Positions 1 through 10,566 of a DNA stretch of 37,282 nt are shown in pieces. This DNA is from DATAXI01 sp036266845. Its GTDB lineage: Bacteria; Verrucomicrobiota; Verrucomicrobiia; Chthoniobacterales; Chthoniobacteraceae. The stretch covers positions 1 to 37,282 of the forward strand of contig DATAXI010000191.1 of NCBI GenBank assembly GCA_036266845.1. Direction: 5' to 3'. Positions within the stretch are counted from its first letter, which is position 1, and every line of letters starts with the position of its first letter. The translations under genes and the position numbers were made by a program. Under the pieces are notes generated by a model, which saw only the letters and a list, made by a program, of their open reading frames with translations, made no database searches and was not told the DNA's origin.

Positions 1-1
1 G

Positions 2-3000
2 ATGAATCTCAAGTATTACCGCGATATCGCCGTGATAGCCTTTCCGAATGCGCCCATCGAAACGGTTCGAATCAGCGATTTCAACCCCACCATCACCAGC
101 AGCGAGCCTGGCTTCGACGGCCGGAAAATCATCGATGGCGATCCCACGACGACCGCCGTACTTCCCCTGCCCTCACCCGTCAAGCCGGTGTATGTGCAGT
201 TTGAATTTTCACAACCCTACCAGGTGAGGAATCTCACCATTACCCCCGGCCCGGGTGGCATCTATTCCGCGACTGGCAAACTGGAGCGCTCCGATGACGG
301 CATCCATTTCTCGAACGTGCGCGGATTCCGTGTGGAAGCCGGCTCGGACCCCCAAGGCTGGACGGTCCGGCCGACATTATCGCGCTTTTACCGGGTTGTC
401 TTCGACAAGCCGCCGCTCGGCCTGAACGGGAACCCTCCGCCGCAAAATATCACGCTCGGCGAGGTCAGCCTCGGGCCATCACTGGTTATCGATAACTTGC
501 CGGGTAAGACGGCATTGATTCGCCCAGTCGGAACGATCCCACCGCCTCCGCCGCCGGCGCCTGCCGGCGATCTCGCCATCGATTCCACGAAAACGATCGA
601 TATCTCCGGCCACATGACTCCGGACGGTCAATTGACCTGGGAGGCGCCCGCCGGCGATTGGACGATTATCCGCTTCGGTTACACGACGACAGGTAAGATG
701 AACAGCCCTTCCACCGCCGAGGCGCGCGGGCTGGAATCGGATAAATTGAGCGCTGCCGCCACCGACCTGCTTTGGTCGGGGCTTACCGCGAAAATCATCG
801 CCAGGGCCGGCGCGCTGACGGGGCAAACCATCACGGCCAGTTGGGTGGATAGCTGGGAGGCGGAAAGCCAGAACTGGACGCCAAACTTTCGCGAGGAGTT
901 CCTGAAACGGCGCGGCTACGACATGACGCCCTATTTCCCCGCGCTCGCGGGCCATGTGGTGGACAGCCAGAATAAGACAGAGCGATTCCTCTGGGATTTT
1001 CGGCGCACGGTTGCCGACCTGCTCTCCGATAACTTCTTCAGCCGCCTTGCGCAATTGGCGCACCAGGCCGGGATGAAACTGACTACGGAACCTTACGGCA
1101 ATGGCCCGTTCGAGGATCTCTCCGTGGCGCGCAATGCCGATCTCATTCGCGGCGAGTTCTGGCCCAGCCACGATATGGATTTCGATTACCCGCCCAAGCT
1201 GGCCGCTTCCATTTCCCACACCTACGGCAAACCAATCATCGGCATGGAATCCTTTACGGACTCCGTGGGCCGCTGGCAGCAGAGTCCGGAGAAATTGAAA
1301 CCGCTCGGCGATCTCGTTTACACGCTGGGCTGCAACCAATTCACCCTGCATGAATACTCACACTCGCCATGGCTGAACGTGGTGCCGGGAATGACCCTTG
1401 GCCAGTTCGGCACCAATTTCAACCGCGGCATTACCTGGAGCGAGCAAATGGTCGCGTGGATTCACTATCTCACCCGCTGCCAGTACCTGCTGCAGCAGGG
1501 GCTTTGCGTCGCCGATTTTCTTTACTTCAATGGCGAAGCGGTGCCGGGAAACATCGGCCTGCCCCTCTTCCGCGGGCGCCGCACCGGTCCCATGATGCCA
1601 CCCGGCGGTTACGAAAACGACGATTGCAGCGAAGACGTAATTCTCAACCGCCTGAGCGTGAAGAATGGCCGCCTCACGCTGCCGGATGGAATGAGTTACC
1701 GCGCGCTGATTCTGCCGGCTGCCAGCACGGCCAGTCCGGAACTGCTGCGCAAGCTCACATTACTGGCCGCGGGCGGCGCCACCATTATCGGACCGCGTCC
1801 GTCCGGGCCTCCCGGTTTGACTAACTACCCCCAGTGCGACGCGGAGGTCAAGAAATTGTGTGATAGCTTGTGGAGCAGCGGGAAAATCGCCGATCCTCCC
1901 TCCCTGGAGGAAGTCATCAAGCGTCTCAGTCTGGAGCCCGATTTCCAATACACAGACAAGGGCGCGGCACTTCTCTATACTCACCGAAGTGCTCCTGGGA
2001 TGGACATCTATTTCATCTCCAATCAAAATGGAGACTACGAAAGCACCGATTGCCTCTTCCGCGTGCACGGAAAGACGCCCGAGATATGGCATCCCGATAC
2101 GGGCGTGATCGAACAAGCGCCGATTTATTCCGAGGAAGGGGACCGGACCCGCATTCCGCTTCGCCTCGATCCTTCGGGCTCGCTCTTCGTGGTGTTTCGC
2201 GATTCCAAGACGAAACCCGCGAACCATGCCGTGGCGCTATCGCGGCTCGATCCGCCTCCGCCCACCGCGGGCGGAAACCTGGCGGTCATGAAGGCGACTT
2301 ATGAAGGAGTCGGCAAGACAAGTGGAATCGATGTAACCGCCCAGGTGCTTCCATTCGTGCATGACGGAGGGCTGAGCATGACGGCCGATCCGAGCTGGTT
2401 TGACAAGGATCCCGCGCACAACCAGGAGCGGGAGTTGAGGGTGGAATATGTGTACAACGGCCAACCGGGAGTCGCCACCGTGCGGGACCGGGAGCGGATC
2501 ACGATTGGCGCCGCCACGCCATCGACCCAGTTTCCCGATGCACGGCTCAAATCCGAACCCGGTGCTCCTTTGAAAATCGAGGCATGGCAAAACGGCACTT
2601 ACCAGGTCAGCACCGCTGCCGGGAGCAACATCAAGACCTCGATTGCCAATGTCTCACCACCAATGGCCGTGCCCGGTCCATGGGAACTGACTTTTCCGCC
2701 GCATTGGGGCGCTCCGGACAAGATCACGCTGGATCATTTGATCTCCTGGAGCGATTCACCCGAGGATGGCGTGAAATACTTCTCCGGGACCGCGACTTAT
2801 CGCAAGACCCTCACGATTCCCACGGCAGTGCAGGGTCCGGGGCGACACCTTTACCTTGACCTCGGCGATGTCAAAGTAATCGCCCAGGTTTTCGTCAATG
2901 GGCAAGATCTCGGGATACTTTGGAAGAATCCCTTCTATGTGGATATCTCCGGCGCAGTGAAGCCGGGCGATAACCTGATCGAGATCAAAGTAACCAACTT

Positions 3001-3229
3001 GTGGCCCAACCGCATTATTGGCGATGAACATCTGCCCCCCGATTGCAAATGGGCAGTTCATTGCCTTGTGGCGTGGCCCGACTGGCTCCTGCAAAACAAG
3101 CCGAATCCAACGGGGCGTTTCACCCTGGAAGATTGGCATAACTGGACCAAGGACGACGCTTTGCTCCAATCCGGCCTCATCGGACCAGTACGGCTGGTCC
3201 CCTCTGTGGAATCGACGGTGGCAAAATAA
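2..3229 (+). CDS. GH106-like alpha-L-rhamnosidase, 5' end outside window
   Basis: Probably removes terminal alpha-L-rhamnose from plant or bacterial polysaccharide, outside the cytoplasm. At least 1075 aa are present. The first Met in the window sits next to a motif (YRDIAVIAFP) that is internal in relatives, so the true N-terminus with its signal peptide lies upstream. Residues about 25-150 resemble a discoidin/F5-8-type sugar-binding module. The central part carries the family landmarks DSWEAES (about 283), TTEPYG (about 361), GMESFTD (about 416) and NQFTLHEYSHSPW. The C-terminal part (about 920-1050) is a GH2-type galactose-binding beta-sandwich with YRKTL, FVNGQDLGILWKNPF and VTNLWPNR. 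The GPH symporter starts 18 nt after the stop, so the two are probably co-transcribed. GH106 is assigned by recalled similarity; a related unclassified GH2-like family is possible. Confidence 0.82.
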   Translation: MNLKYYRDIAVIAFPNAPIETVRISDFNPTITSSEPGFDGRKIIDGDPTTTAVLPLPSPVKPVYVQFEFSQPYQVRNLTITPGPGGIYSATGKLERSDDGIHFSNVRGFRVEAGSDPQGWTVRPTLSRFYRVVFDKPPLGLNGNPPPQNITLGEVSLGPSLVIDNLPGKTALIRPVGTIPPPPPPAPAGDLAIDSTKTIDISGHMTPDGQLTWEAPAGDWTIIRFGYTTTGKMNSPSTAEARGLESDKLSAAATDLLWSGLTAKIIARAGALTGQTITASWVDSWEAESQNWTPNFREEFLKRRGYDMTPYFPALAGHVVDSQNKTERFLWDFRRTVADLLSDNFFSRLAQLAHQAGMKLTTEPYGNGPFEDLSVARNADLIRGEFWPSHDMDFDYPPKLAASISHTYGKPIIGMESFTDSVGRWQQSPEKLKPLGDLVYTLGCNQFTLHEYSHSPWLNVVPGMTLGQFGTNFNRGITWSEQMVAWIHYLTRCQYLLQQGLCVADFLYFNGEAVPGNIGLPLFRGRRTGPMMPPGGYENDDCSEDVILNRLSVKNGRLTLPDGMSYRALILPAASTASPELLRKLTLLAAGGATIIGPRPSGPPGLTNYPQCDAEVKKLCDSLWSSGKIADPPSLEEVIKRLSLEPDFQYTDKGAALLYTHRSAPGMDIYFISNQNGDYESTDCLFRVHGKTPEIWHPDTGVIEQAPIYSEEGDRTRIPLRLDPSGSLFVVFRDSKTKPANHAVALSRLDPPPPTAGGNLAVMKATYEGVGKTSGIDVTAQVLPFVHDGGLSMTADPSWFDKDPAHNQERELRVEYVYNGQPGVATVRDRERITIGAATPSTQFPDARLKSEPGAPLKIEAWQNGTYQVSTAAGSNIKTSIANVSPPMAVPGPWELTFPPHWGAPDKITLDHLISWSDSPEDGVKYFSGTATYRKTLTIPTAVQGPGRHLYLDLGDVKVIAQVFVNGQDLGILWKNPFYVDISGAVKPGDNLIEIKVTNLWPNRIIGDEHLPPDCKWAVHCLVAWPDWLLQNKPNPTGRFTLEDWHNWTKDDALLQSGLIGPVRLVPSVESTVAK

Positions 3230-3247
3230 ATGAGTTAGAATGGGATC

Positions 3248-4750
3248 ATGAGTTCTCCCCTGGCCACTTCCTCAAACCAGCAGGGCTTCTCCCCGGGATT
3301 GCCCGGCCTTCGCGCCCGGTTCCGGAAGCTGTTTGAATCCACCGTAACTCCGGCAGACCGAGTCCCATTCTGGCAAAAGGTGGCTTACGGTCTTGGCGGA
3401 CCCGTGGAAGGCGCCGCCGTGTGGATCCCGCAGACCAATCTGATGCCGGTCTTTAATGTCGGCCTCGGCATCAGTCCCGCCGCGTTGGGCGCCGTGGTGA
3501 TGCTGTGGCGTGCCTGGGATGCCTGCGCCGATCTGGTTACCGGCAATCTCTCCGATAACGCGCGGACGCGCTGGGGTCGCCGGCGTCCGTTCATCGTGCT
3601 GGGCGCGTTGCTGACTGGCTTGACGATGCCGCTCATCTGGTGGGCGCCCCAGGGCATGGGGGAGTTAGCGGCGTGCGCGTGGATCCTGATCTCCGGTATG
3701 ATTTTCTATGCCTGCTTTTCGCTGTGGGCAATGCCGTACTACAGCCTGCAATTGGAGATGACTCCGGATTACAATGAGCGCACCAACGTCACTGCTTACC
3801 GCGCCTTTGCGCAGCAAATCATGAATCTCCTTGCGGGATGGGTGCTGGCGCTGGCCGCCTGCCCGCTATTGAGCAGGCACGCGGACCATTCGCCCGATCT
3901 CGTGAATGGCATGCGCTACATTAGCATTGCCCTTGGTTTGCTGACGATCGCCCTGGGCGTTCTTCCGGGCCTCTTTGTCCCGGAGCGCTATTACCGAAAG
4001 GACGCAAGCAAACAATCCGCCGAAAATATATGGACCGGACTCAAACAGACTTTTTCGCGAAAACCATTCCTTTGGATTCTCGCCATTGTTTTCTCGAAGA
4101 CGTTCGGGTTCGGTATCGTCAACGCGTTGACTTTCTATTTGAACGCTTTCTATGTCTGCCGGGGAGATATCAAACTGGCCACGGCAATCGCCGGGGTATC
4201 TTCGACTCTCCTTTTCGCACCGAATCTCTTTGCCATCCCGCTCTGCACCTGGATCGCGAGCCGAATGGGCAAGCATATCCTGCTCTATGTCACCGTGGCA
4301 TTCGGCATACTCGGCTCCCTCTCGGTTTATCCCTGCGTTACTCCGGCACATCCGTGGCTTCAGGTTATTCCATCGCTGCTGATCGGCCCCATCGGCATCG
4401 GCCTTTGGCTCGTCATTCCCTCGATGCAGGCGGACGTTGCCGATTACGATGAACTTATTACCTGCCAGCGGCGCGAAGGGAGTTTCTCCGCCATCTTTTC
4501 CTGGTGTCTCAAAGCTTCCAATGCCTTGACCTCCGGTTTCGGCGGCATCGTGCTCGTGCTAATGGGCTTCAAAATAGCCAATGGCGCAAACCAATCGCCC
4601 CGTGTCCTGGAAAACCTGAAGCTGCTCTACATCTGGGCACCGGTCCTCTTCCTCTCCTTCTGCCTCTTCGCCATCAGCCGTTACGACCTCACGCGGGAAC
4701 GCATGCGCGAGATCAGGAACGAACTGGAGGCGAGAAGAGGCGCCATCTGA
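3248..4750 (+). CDS. GPH-family (MFS) sugar:cation symporter
   Basis: A 500-aa polytopic inner-membrane transporter of the glycoside-pentoside-hexuronide family, likely importing a mono- or oligosaccharide with a cation. Visible evidence: about 12 hydrophobic segments, the early motif LMPVFNVGLGISPAALG, the loop 2-3 signature DLVTGNLSDNARTRWGRRRPF (residues about 96-116) and the later MQADVADYDELITCQRREG motif (about 396-414), both typical of GPH proteins such as MelB, XylP and GusB. The start is the ATG at 3248, 18 nt after the glycosidase stop; no strong ribosome binding site is visible. The location between a rhamnosidase and an AraC regulator suggests it takes up the released sugar, but the substrate cannot be read from sequence. 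Confidence 0.9.
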   Translation: MSSPLATSSNQQGFSPGLPGLRARFRKLFESTVTPADRVPFWQKVAYGLGGPVEGAAVWIPQTNLMPVFNVGLGISPAALGAVVMLWRAWDACADLVTGNLSDNARTRWGRRRPFIVLGALLTGLTMPLIWWAPQGMGELAACAWILISGMIFYACFSLWAMPYYSLQLEMTPDYNERTNVTAYRAFAQQIMNLLAGWVLALAACPLLSRHADHSPDLVNGMRYISIALGLLTIALGVLPGLFVPERYYRKDASKQSAENIWTGLKQTFSRKPFLWILAIVFSKTFGFGIVNALTFYLNAFYVCRGDIKLATAIAGVSSTLLFAPNLFAIPLCTWIASRMGKHILLYVTVAFGILGSLSVYPCVTPAHPWLQVIPSLLIGPIGIGLWLVIPSMQADVADYDELITCQRREGSFSAIFSWCLKASNALTSGFGGIVLVLMGFKIANGANQSPRVLENLKLLYIWAPVLFLSFCLFAISRYDLTRERMREIRNELEARRGAI

Positions 4751-4776
4751 GAAATTCCCGAGCAAATCGTTGCATC

Positions 4777-5715
4777 ATGACCTCCCTGCCTTTCCTTGCG
4801 ATCCCGGCAAATCCAGCCGCACGTGCCGATCGCTACAGACTGATTCTACAAGCCCATCTGGATCGCGCCGAGACGGATATCGGGCAACTGAAGATACCTG
4901 CCCAACGCGGGCCGACGGCACAAAAGTCCACTCGCGTATCTCCGCAAATCTTCTTTCAGGAGACTGGTTCCACTCACTTCGAGTTGCCGCACGGCAGTTT
5001 AATTCTGCTGCAGGGAGATGTCGCATTGCTCCCTGCCGGCATGCCGCGAAAAGAGCGCTGGTCAGGCGCTGATTTCCTGGTTCTGGCCGGAAGCTTTGCC
5101 ATGGAGAATCTTTCCTTCCGCTTCACAAGGCTCGAGCGTAATGGAGGCAGGCTCATCGAAGCCCCGGCGGATACATTCGCTTGCGCCCACTCATTTGCCG
5201 CGCTGCGCCACGCGGAGGAATTAACCGAGCCACAGCCCGGGGACGCTATCTCGATGCGGCTCCGCCAAGGCCTCTACCAGGCGCTGCTCGCGCGGCTCAT
5301 CCAATGCCTTACCCCTTTGCCGCAACTGCCCTGCGCCGGGGCAGACCTCATCGACCGCTGCAACGAGATCATCGCGCTCAGCGCATGCCGGGTGGACTTT
5401 TCAGTCGCCTGGCTGGCGGGCAAACTGGGGCGTTCGCCGGACCATGTATCGCGCGGCTTTCGCGCCAGGACCGGAAGGCGCATTATGGAAACCGTGCACC
5501 GCCGCCGGATCGACGAGGCGCGCCGGTTCCTCCGGGAGTCCGATATGAATATCGACGAAATCGGCTGGGCGTGCGGCTTTTCCCGCCCCTCATACTTCAA
5601 TTACATCTTCAAACGAATTTCCGGCGCCACGCCCACGGCCTATCGCATGGAGATAAAGCGGCGCCTCCAGCGCAGCGCACTCGGGTCCCCGGCAGGACCG
5701 CCCATTGCCCGTTGA
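4777..5715 (+). CDS. AraC-family transcriptional regulator
   Basis: A 312-aa DNA-binding regulator, probably the local switch of the glycan cluster. The frame is open much further upstream, over the symporter gene, but the ATG at 4777 lies 26 nt after the symporter stop and gives a normal length. Residues 1-190 form a poorly conserved, probably sugar-sensing cupin-like half. The C-terminus (about 195-300) holds the two AraC helix-turn-helices: VAWLAGKLGRSPDHVSRGF, then RRRIDEARRFLRESDMNIDE, and the second-helix signature IGWACGFSRPSYFNYIFKR. Same strand and tight spacing indicate co-transcription with the symporter; it probably responds to a breakdown product of the substrate. Ligand unknown. 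Confidence 0.88.
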   Translation: MTSLPFLAIPANPAARADRYRLILQAHLDRAETDIGQLKIPAQRGPTAQKSTRVSPQIFFQETGSTHFELPHGSLILLQGDVALLPAGMPRKERWSGADFLVLAGSFAMENLSFRFTRLERNGGRLIEAPADTFACAHSFAALRHAEELTEPQPGDAISMRLRQGLYQALLARLIQCLTPLPQLPCAGADLIDRCNEIIALSACRVDFSVAWLAGKLGRSPDHVSRGFRARTGRRIMETVHRRRIDEARRFLRESDMNIDEIGWACGFSRPSYFNYIFKRISGATPTAYRMEIKRRLQRSALGSPAGPPIAR

Positions 5716-5751
5716 GCGTTTGCCTTGACTTCTATATCATCGATTAATCGC

Positions 5752-8700
5752 ATGAAAAAGCCCTTTCACTCCAGCCGGGCGTTCGCCCTTGTGCTCGTGC
5801 TGATCATCGTCTCCTTCGCCGCCGCCATCGCAGTCATGTACCTGCTCAGCGTGCGCCAGGAGCGCTCCGGCGCCAGCGCTTATGCCCAAGGCACCGCCGT
5901 GCGGGAATTGGCGTCCCAGGCGGTGAATCTCGTCATCGGCCAGGTGAACGCCGCCACTCACGAGGGGACGCTGACCAAGCCGGTCTCCTGGGCGTCCCAG
6001 CCCGGCATGATTCGCACTTACAACACCCAGGGCGCGTTATCCAATGCCTATAAACTCTATTCCTGGAGTAATATGATTGAAAGCGGAATCGGTTTCGCTC
6101 CTGCCTCGGCGCCGGAATTGCCTCCCGCCACCTGGTCCGCCAGCCCAGCGCAGTACACCGATATCAATCAACCGGTGAATAACGTTTATCCCATCCTGGA
6201 CCCTGGCGTTTTCGATATCGCCACCTCGAGCAGCAACTTTGTCGGCATCACCAATTCCAACGGCATCCAGTGGGATTTTCCCGGCGAAGCCGGCCTAATT
6301 ACTCAAAGCTCTTCCTACTACCCTTCCACCGCCAACAAAATGCCAATGCCGGTTCAATGGCTTTACATCCTGCAAGACGGTTCCTGGTCCACTCCCATCA
6401 ATCCCAATGGAAATACCGTGACCATCCCAAATGCGAGCGGAAGCAATCCCATCGTGGGCCGCATCGCCTTCTGGACCGATGACGAAACCGCGAAGGTCAA
6501 CCTCAACACCGCCAGCGAGGGCGCCTTCTGGGATACACCAAAAGCCGGCACCGCAGACGAATTGCAATTCGCGGGGAATCCGCCGTTGCAGACAGAGTAT
6601 CAACGCCTCGCCGGCCACCCGGCAACCACCTCGCTCAGCGCGATTTTTCCCGAGTTTCTCGGCGGCGCCGCCGGCTTCTCGCGGTGGACCGCCGCCGGCA
6701 GCCCCAATTCCACCTTCCTCACTGCATTGCAGTCCATCTATGGTTCCGGAACATCGGGCAGCCAGACCAGCCATGGAATTAATCCGCGGACCTCATGGGG
6801 CGGCAGTTCCACAAACGGCGGCTCCCAGGGCGGCACTTATCCCATCAATAGCTATCTCGCCAATTATGAGCCGCAGGTATCAATATATCTTCCTTCATCG
6901 AGTTACTACTCTCCCATCCCAACGAATACCGACCGGCTTTACGCGACCGCAGACGACGCCTACTTCCAGCCCACCTATTCCGGCAGCGATATCCGCGCGG
7001 ATAACGTCGCCTTCACCAATTACAAGATCACCCCGCAATATCTTTCCCAGCGGATGTTCTTCCTGACCGCGGACAGCCAGGCCCCGGAAACCACTCTGTA
7101 CGAGACGCCGCGAGTGAGCATGTGGCCTATCACCTGGCCGGACCCGACCGCCTCTTACTATGTCAGCAGCAGCCCCATCCGCACCGTGCCGGCCAAACCC
7201 GCGGCGCTCACCCCCAGTCCCGCGAACCTAAGCTCCAATCCCTGCATGGCCTTCCAGGAAAAGCTGCTCTCTTTTTGTAGCACTCTTAACGCGGGCGGCA
7301 CCAATACGACCCAAATCTACCCCTATTACTTCCAACGCCAGGACCCCGATAGCCCGACCTCCGACTGGACCAACATTCCGCGCAATCAGACCCTCGTGAA
7401 TTATCTCACCGAGGAACTGGGCGATCCTAACGCTCCCAATGCCCTCGCCGCGGCGCCGGGTATCGGCACCAGCCTTGGCGCAAAATGGGACGCCGATCAA
7501 CCCGGCACCACCGATTGGATCACGCTCAATTGCTTCGATTACATCCGGTCGATGATCAACCAATACACGTTAAATCCAAACCCGCCCCAGGCCGGAGCGT
7601 TGCTCTACAGTTATACCGCCGTCAATTTGGGCGGCCTTTCGCAATATGGGGAATTGAACTCCTTTACCGCCGCGCCGTTGAATATCCCGCTCAACGGCAA
7701 TACCTACAACACCGAGGGCACTTATCCCGCGTTGCGTGAAGCGTCGCTCGTATTCTACGCCACGCAGCGCAATATCCCGCACTTCAACAAACTGGCCCAA
7801 CCGAACACGAACACCCTCGTTCGGGATGTGCAGAATCCTGATAACTGGTCCAATCTCATCACCTCGACCGGCACCAGCGGCAACAGCCAGACGACCCACA
7901 TGCGGATGGTCGTGCTCCTCGATTTTTCGGAGATGATGCCGGGCATCTACAATCCCGGCGAATACACCGCCGTTTACCGGCCTGTATTTTGGATCAAAGT
8001 ATCGGGATCGACGCCATTCAAGATCAATGGGCAATCCATCAATTTTCCTCTTGCCAATGGAAACGTCGTCCAGTTTTACCCCCGCCAGACCAAGCCAAAT
8101 CCCGTTTCCCCGGAGTATTCCGCCACGCTCTACTCCGGTACGGGTGCTGCAAAAGCCTTTAGCGACGCGGTCTCAAGCGGATCGTCCTCCGTCTGGTCTC
8201 TTATCAGCGACGATATCGACCTCACGAAAAATCCCGGTCCCAACCCCTACTCGTTCAACTTTACCGGCTCGAAAATCCAGATCGATGTCTACGCCATCGA
8301 TCCTTCCGGCAACATCAATATCGATCCCACCGGCAACCCGGCGAATCTCGTTTACTCACGACAGCTCGATTTTTCCACCTGGAATCAAACTACGGCCTTT
8401 TTTGGCGGACGCGCGTCCGGGCAGCTTCCCGATCCCATCGCCCCTTACTGGAATGTCCGGCAAGCGCCACTCCTGTCCAGCGGCGCTTCCGTGACATCCG
8501 CCGTCAGCCTTACCAGTACGGCTACGGTCTCAGGTGGCGTTCTGATGCCATGGTTCGGCAATGCCGGAACCGCAAGTCCTAATTGGCAGCAGGAAATCGT
8601 CCCGCAGATTGGGACGATCAAGAATATCGATAATCCCGCATACCAATGGGGCACGACACGCGACTTCGGCTCAACGAGCCTCGATCCCAGCACCTCGGCC

Positions 8701-10557
8701 AATAACACCAGTTCGTTAATGTACGCATATCAATGCAGCACCGGCACCACGACCTATACTTCATGTATCTTCGACGATCGTGTCAATGCCCTCATCGGCG
8801 ATACCACACTTACCGGACTTACCAGCGATCCTCAAAACGGTTCGTTCCCTGGCGGCGCCTCGCAGACACTTTTTGCCGGGTCCGGCAGAACGCTGGGTCT
8901 GGAAGGCTATCAGATCGTGACACCGTATGATACGGTCATCAGCCTCGTTGCCGATCCGGGATCGGAAACGGGCGCTACCGCCGCGGGCGCCAGGGCAGCC
9001 GGTGATCCACGCCTTACGGGACGCGGCATCGCCGGAGGAAACGTTCCGTTTGTTCCCATCAATCAGGCTTGCCCGGGCATCATGCCAGTAAATCCGATTA
9101 CACCCATCACGACTGGTGGCCTCAATTTTGGAACCGCCACCGGCCTTTTGACTTACCAGGCTCAATACGATGAACTGGGATCTCCGGGGCCATTCCCACA
9201 AATTGTCGGCATCAAGCCGCCCTGGCAATTTGGCAACAGCATGATGGCCATCCGCGGCGGTTATACGAACACGGGCAGTTATCCGGCCGTCGCAAGTTAT
9301 CTGATGGGTCAAAATGATGACACCGCCGGTCTCGCCGTCGATTCCAACGTCTCGATGACGATCAACCCGAATTGGGACTGGACGCGGCTGCCGGGCGCGT
9401 TCAGCGACGGCGCTTACCTCCTGCGTCCGGACCAGGAATACCAGAGCGTTTTCCAGCAGCCCGCCGGTTACAACACGGCCGCGCTGGATGTCCCCTTCTT
9501 CAGTAGCGCCCCCATTGATGAAGGCTCTGGCTCCACGAATTACTCCACACCCTTCTTTTCCCCCAGTCGCCAGGTGCCGTCGCCAGTGCTTCTCGGCACA
9601 CTGCCGGACTCGATGACCACGGGCTGGCAGACGCTGAATTTTTGCCCCGACCCCGCGGTTCTCATGAACTCAGGCGCCGCCCACCCCGGCATGGGCGTTG
9701 CGAATCCTCCCAGCGCCACTGGCGCGGCGTACAGTTCGGCGCCGGATCACTTGCTGCTCGATCTCTTCTGGATGCCGGTGTCCGAGCCTTACCCAATCAG
9801 CGAAGAATTCGCCACCGCCGGCAAGGTAAACCTGAACTATTCGATCATGCCATTCCCCTATATCCAGCGGAAGACTGCGCTCGATGCCGTGCTAAAATCG
9901 GTCTGGCTTACCGCAATGCCTTCCCCCTCCGTCCTTTCTTCCTTCCCGGCTTATTACAAAAGTTACGGGCTTCTCTACGAAACCAATCGCATGGACCTTG
10001 CCCATACGCGCTATCCCATCAATGTGGATGCGACGTTGCGCGCGTTCGATTACAAATTTCAGCAGGGCGATATCTTCCGTGTCGCATCCCAGATATGCGA
10101 TATGTTTCTCTATCCCAATGACCCGAACAAGCCGGATACGCTATGGGGCGGGGATAATAATACAAAGGGCATCGCCGGCGCCGATACTCCGCCCTCCACC
10201 AAAAACATCACTAATTGGTGGGCATCCAATTCCTTTACAGCCGACAACGAACGGGAATCACCGTATGGCGCCATTTACTCACGCATCACGACGAAATCGA
10301 ACACTTACACCGTCCATTGGAGAGTGCAGACGCTTCAGAAATCGATGACCAGTCCCAGCCAATGGACGGAGGGTGTGGATAAGGTGGCATCCGAGTTGCG
10401 TGGCTCAACATTGATCGAGCGATATATTGATCCCGGCGCCGTGCTGCCGGATTATGCCGCATATGCCTCTTCCACAAGCGGACAGGCGCCCCTGCCCATG
10501 AGTTATTACTACAAGTGGCGGGTCGATTCCGAATCTTACTTCCAGCCCTCGCCCTGA
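5752..10557 (+). CDS. Verru_Chthon cassette protein A (giant prepilin-like exported protein)
   Basis: A 1601-aa protein of the cassette family A named from Verrucomicrobium spinosum and Chthoniobacter flavus, where many paralogous A-B-C-D cassettes occur; the function is unknown. Residues about 9-33 form one hydrophobic helix (AFALVLVLIIVSFAAAIAVM) after a short basic stretch, resembling a pseudopilin anchor. The rest is an extracytoplasmic Pro/Ser/Thr/Asn/Tyr-rich body with few Cys. The segment RIAFWTDDETAKVNLNTASEG (about 245-265) is the most recognisable family motif. The ATG at 5752 is chosen because it sits just before the basic-hydrophobic anchor; an earlier in-frame start at 5725 would add nine residues. 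The prepilin-like gene D starts 9 nt downstream, so the two form an operon. Proteins B and C, normally found in between, are absent. Confidence 0.85.
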   Translation: MKKPFHSSRAFALVLVLIIVSFAAAIAVMYLLSVRQERSGASAYAQGTAVRELASQAVNLVIGQVNAATHEGTLTKPVSWASQPGMIRTYNTQGALSNAYKLYSWSNMIESGIGFAPASAPELPPATWSASPAQYTDINQPVNNVYPILDPGVFDIATSSSNFVGITNSNGIQWDFPGEAGLITQSSSYYPSTANKMPMPVQWLYILQDGSWSTPINPNGNTVTIPNASGSNPIVGRIAFWTDDETAKVNLNTASEGAFWDTPKAGTADELQFAGNPPLQTEYQRLAGHPATTSLSAIFPEFLGGAAGFSRWTAAGSPNSTFLTALQSIYGSGTSGSQTSHGINPRTSWGGSSTNGGSQGGTYPINSYLANYEPQVSIYLPSSSYYSPIPTNTDRLYATADDAYFQPTYSGSDIRADNVAFTNYKITPQYLSQRMFFLTADSQAPETTLYETPRVSMWPITWPDPTASYYVSSSPIRTVPAKPAALTPSPANLSSNPCMAFQEKLLSFCSTLNAGGTNTTQIYPYYFQRQDPDSPTSDWTNIPRNQTLVNYLTEELGDPNAPNALAAAPGIGTSLGAKWDADQPGTTDWITLNCFDYIRSMINQYTLNPNPPQAGALLYSYTAVNLGGLSQYGELNSFTAAPLNIPLNGNTYNTEGTYPALREASLVFYATQRNIPHFNKLAQPNTNTLVRDVQNPDNWSNLITSTGTSGNSQTTHMRMVVLLDFSEMMPGIYNPGEYTAVYRPVFWIKVSGSTPFKINGQSINFPLANGNVVQFYPRQTKPNPVSPEYSATLYSGTGAAKAFSDAVSSGSSSVWSLISDDIDLTKNPGPNPYSFNFTGSKIQIDVYAIDPSGNINIDPTGNPANLVYSRQLDFSTWNQTTAFFGGRASGQLPDPIAPYWNVRQAPLLSSGASVTSAVSLTSTATVSGGVLMPWFGNAGTASPNWQQEIVPQIGTIKNIDNPAYQWGTTRDFGSTSLDPSTSANNTSSLMYAYQCSTGTTTYTSCIFDDRVNALIGDTTLTGLTSDPQNGSFPGGASQTLFAGSGRTLGLEGYQIVTPYDTVISLVADPGSETGATAAGARAAGDPRLTGRGIAGGNVPFVPINQACPGIMPVNPITPITTGGLNFGTATGLLTYQAQYDELGSPGPFPQIVGIKPPWQFGNSMMAIRGGYTNTGSYPAVASYLMGQNDDTAGLAVDSNVSMTINPNWDWTRLPGAFSDGAYLLRPDQEYQSVFQQPAGYNTAALDVPFFSSAPIDEGSGSTNYSTPFFSPSRQVPSPVLLGTLPDSMTTGWQTLNFCPDPAVLMNSGAAHPGMGVANPPSATGAAYSSAPDHLLLDLFWMPVSEPYPISEEFATAGKVNLNYSIMPFPYIQRKTALDAVLKSVWLTAMPSPSVLSSFPAYYKSYGLLYETNRMDLAHTRYPINVDATLRAFDYKFQQGDIFRVASQICDMFLYPNDPNKPDTLWGGDNNTKGIAGADTPPSTKNITNWWASNSFTADNERESPYGAIYSRITTKSNTYTVHWRVQTLQKSMTSPSQWTEGVDKVASELRGSTLIERYIDPGAVLPDYAAYASSTSGQAPLPMSYYYKWRVDSESYFQPSP

Positions 10558-10566
10558 GTTCTCCGC

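Noticed and set aside
479..1351. 290-codon frame on - across the rhamnosidase gene
   Set aside because: It is the complement of a well-supported glycosidase, and its residues are Arg/Gly-rich with no domain.
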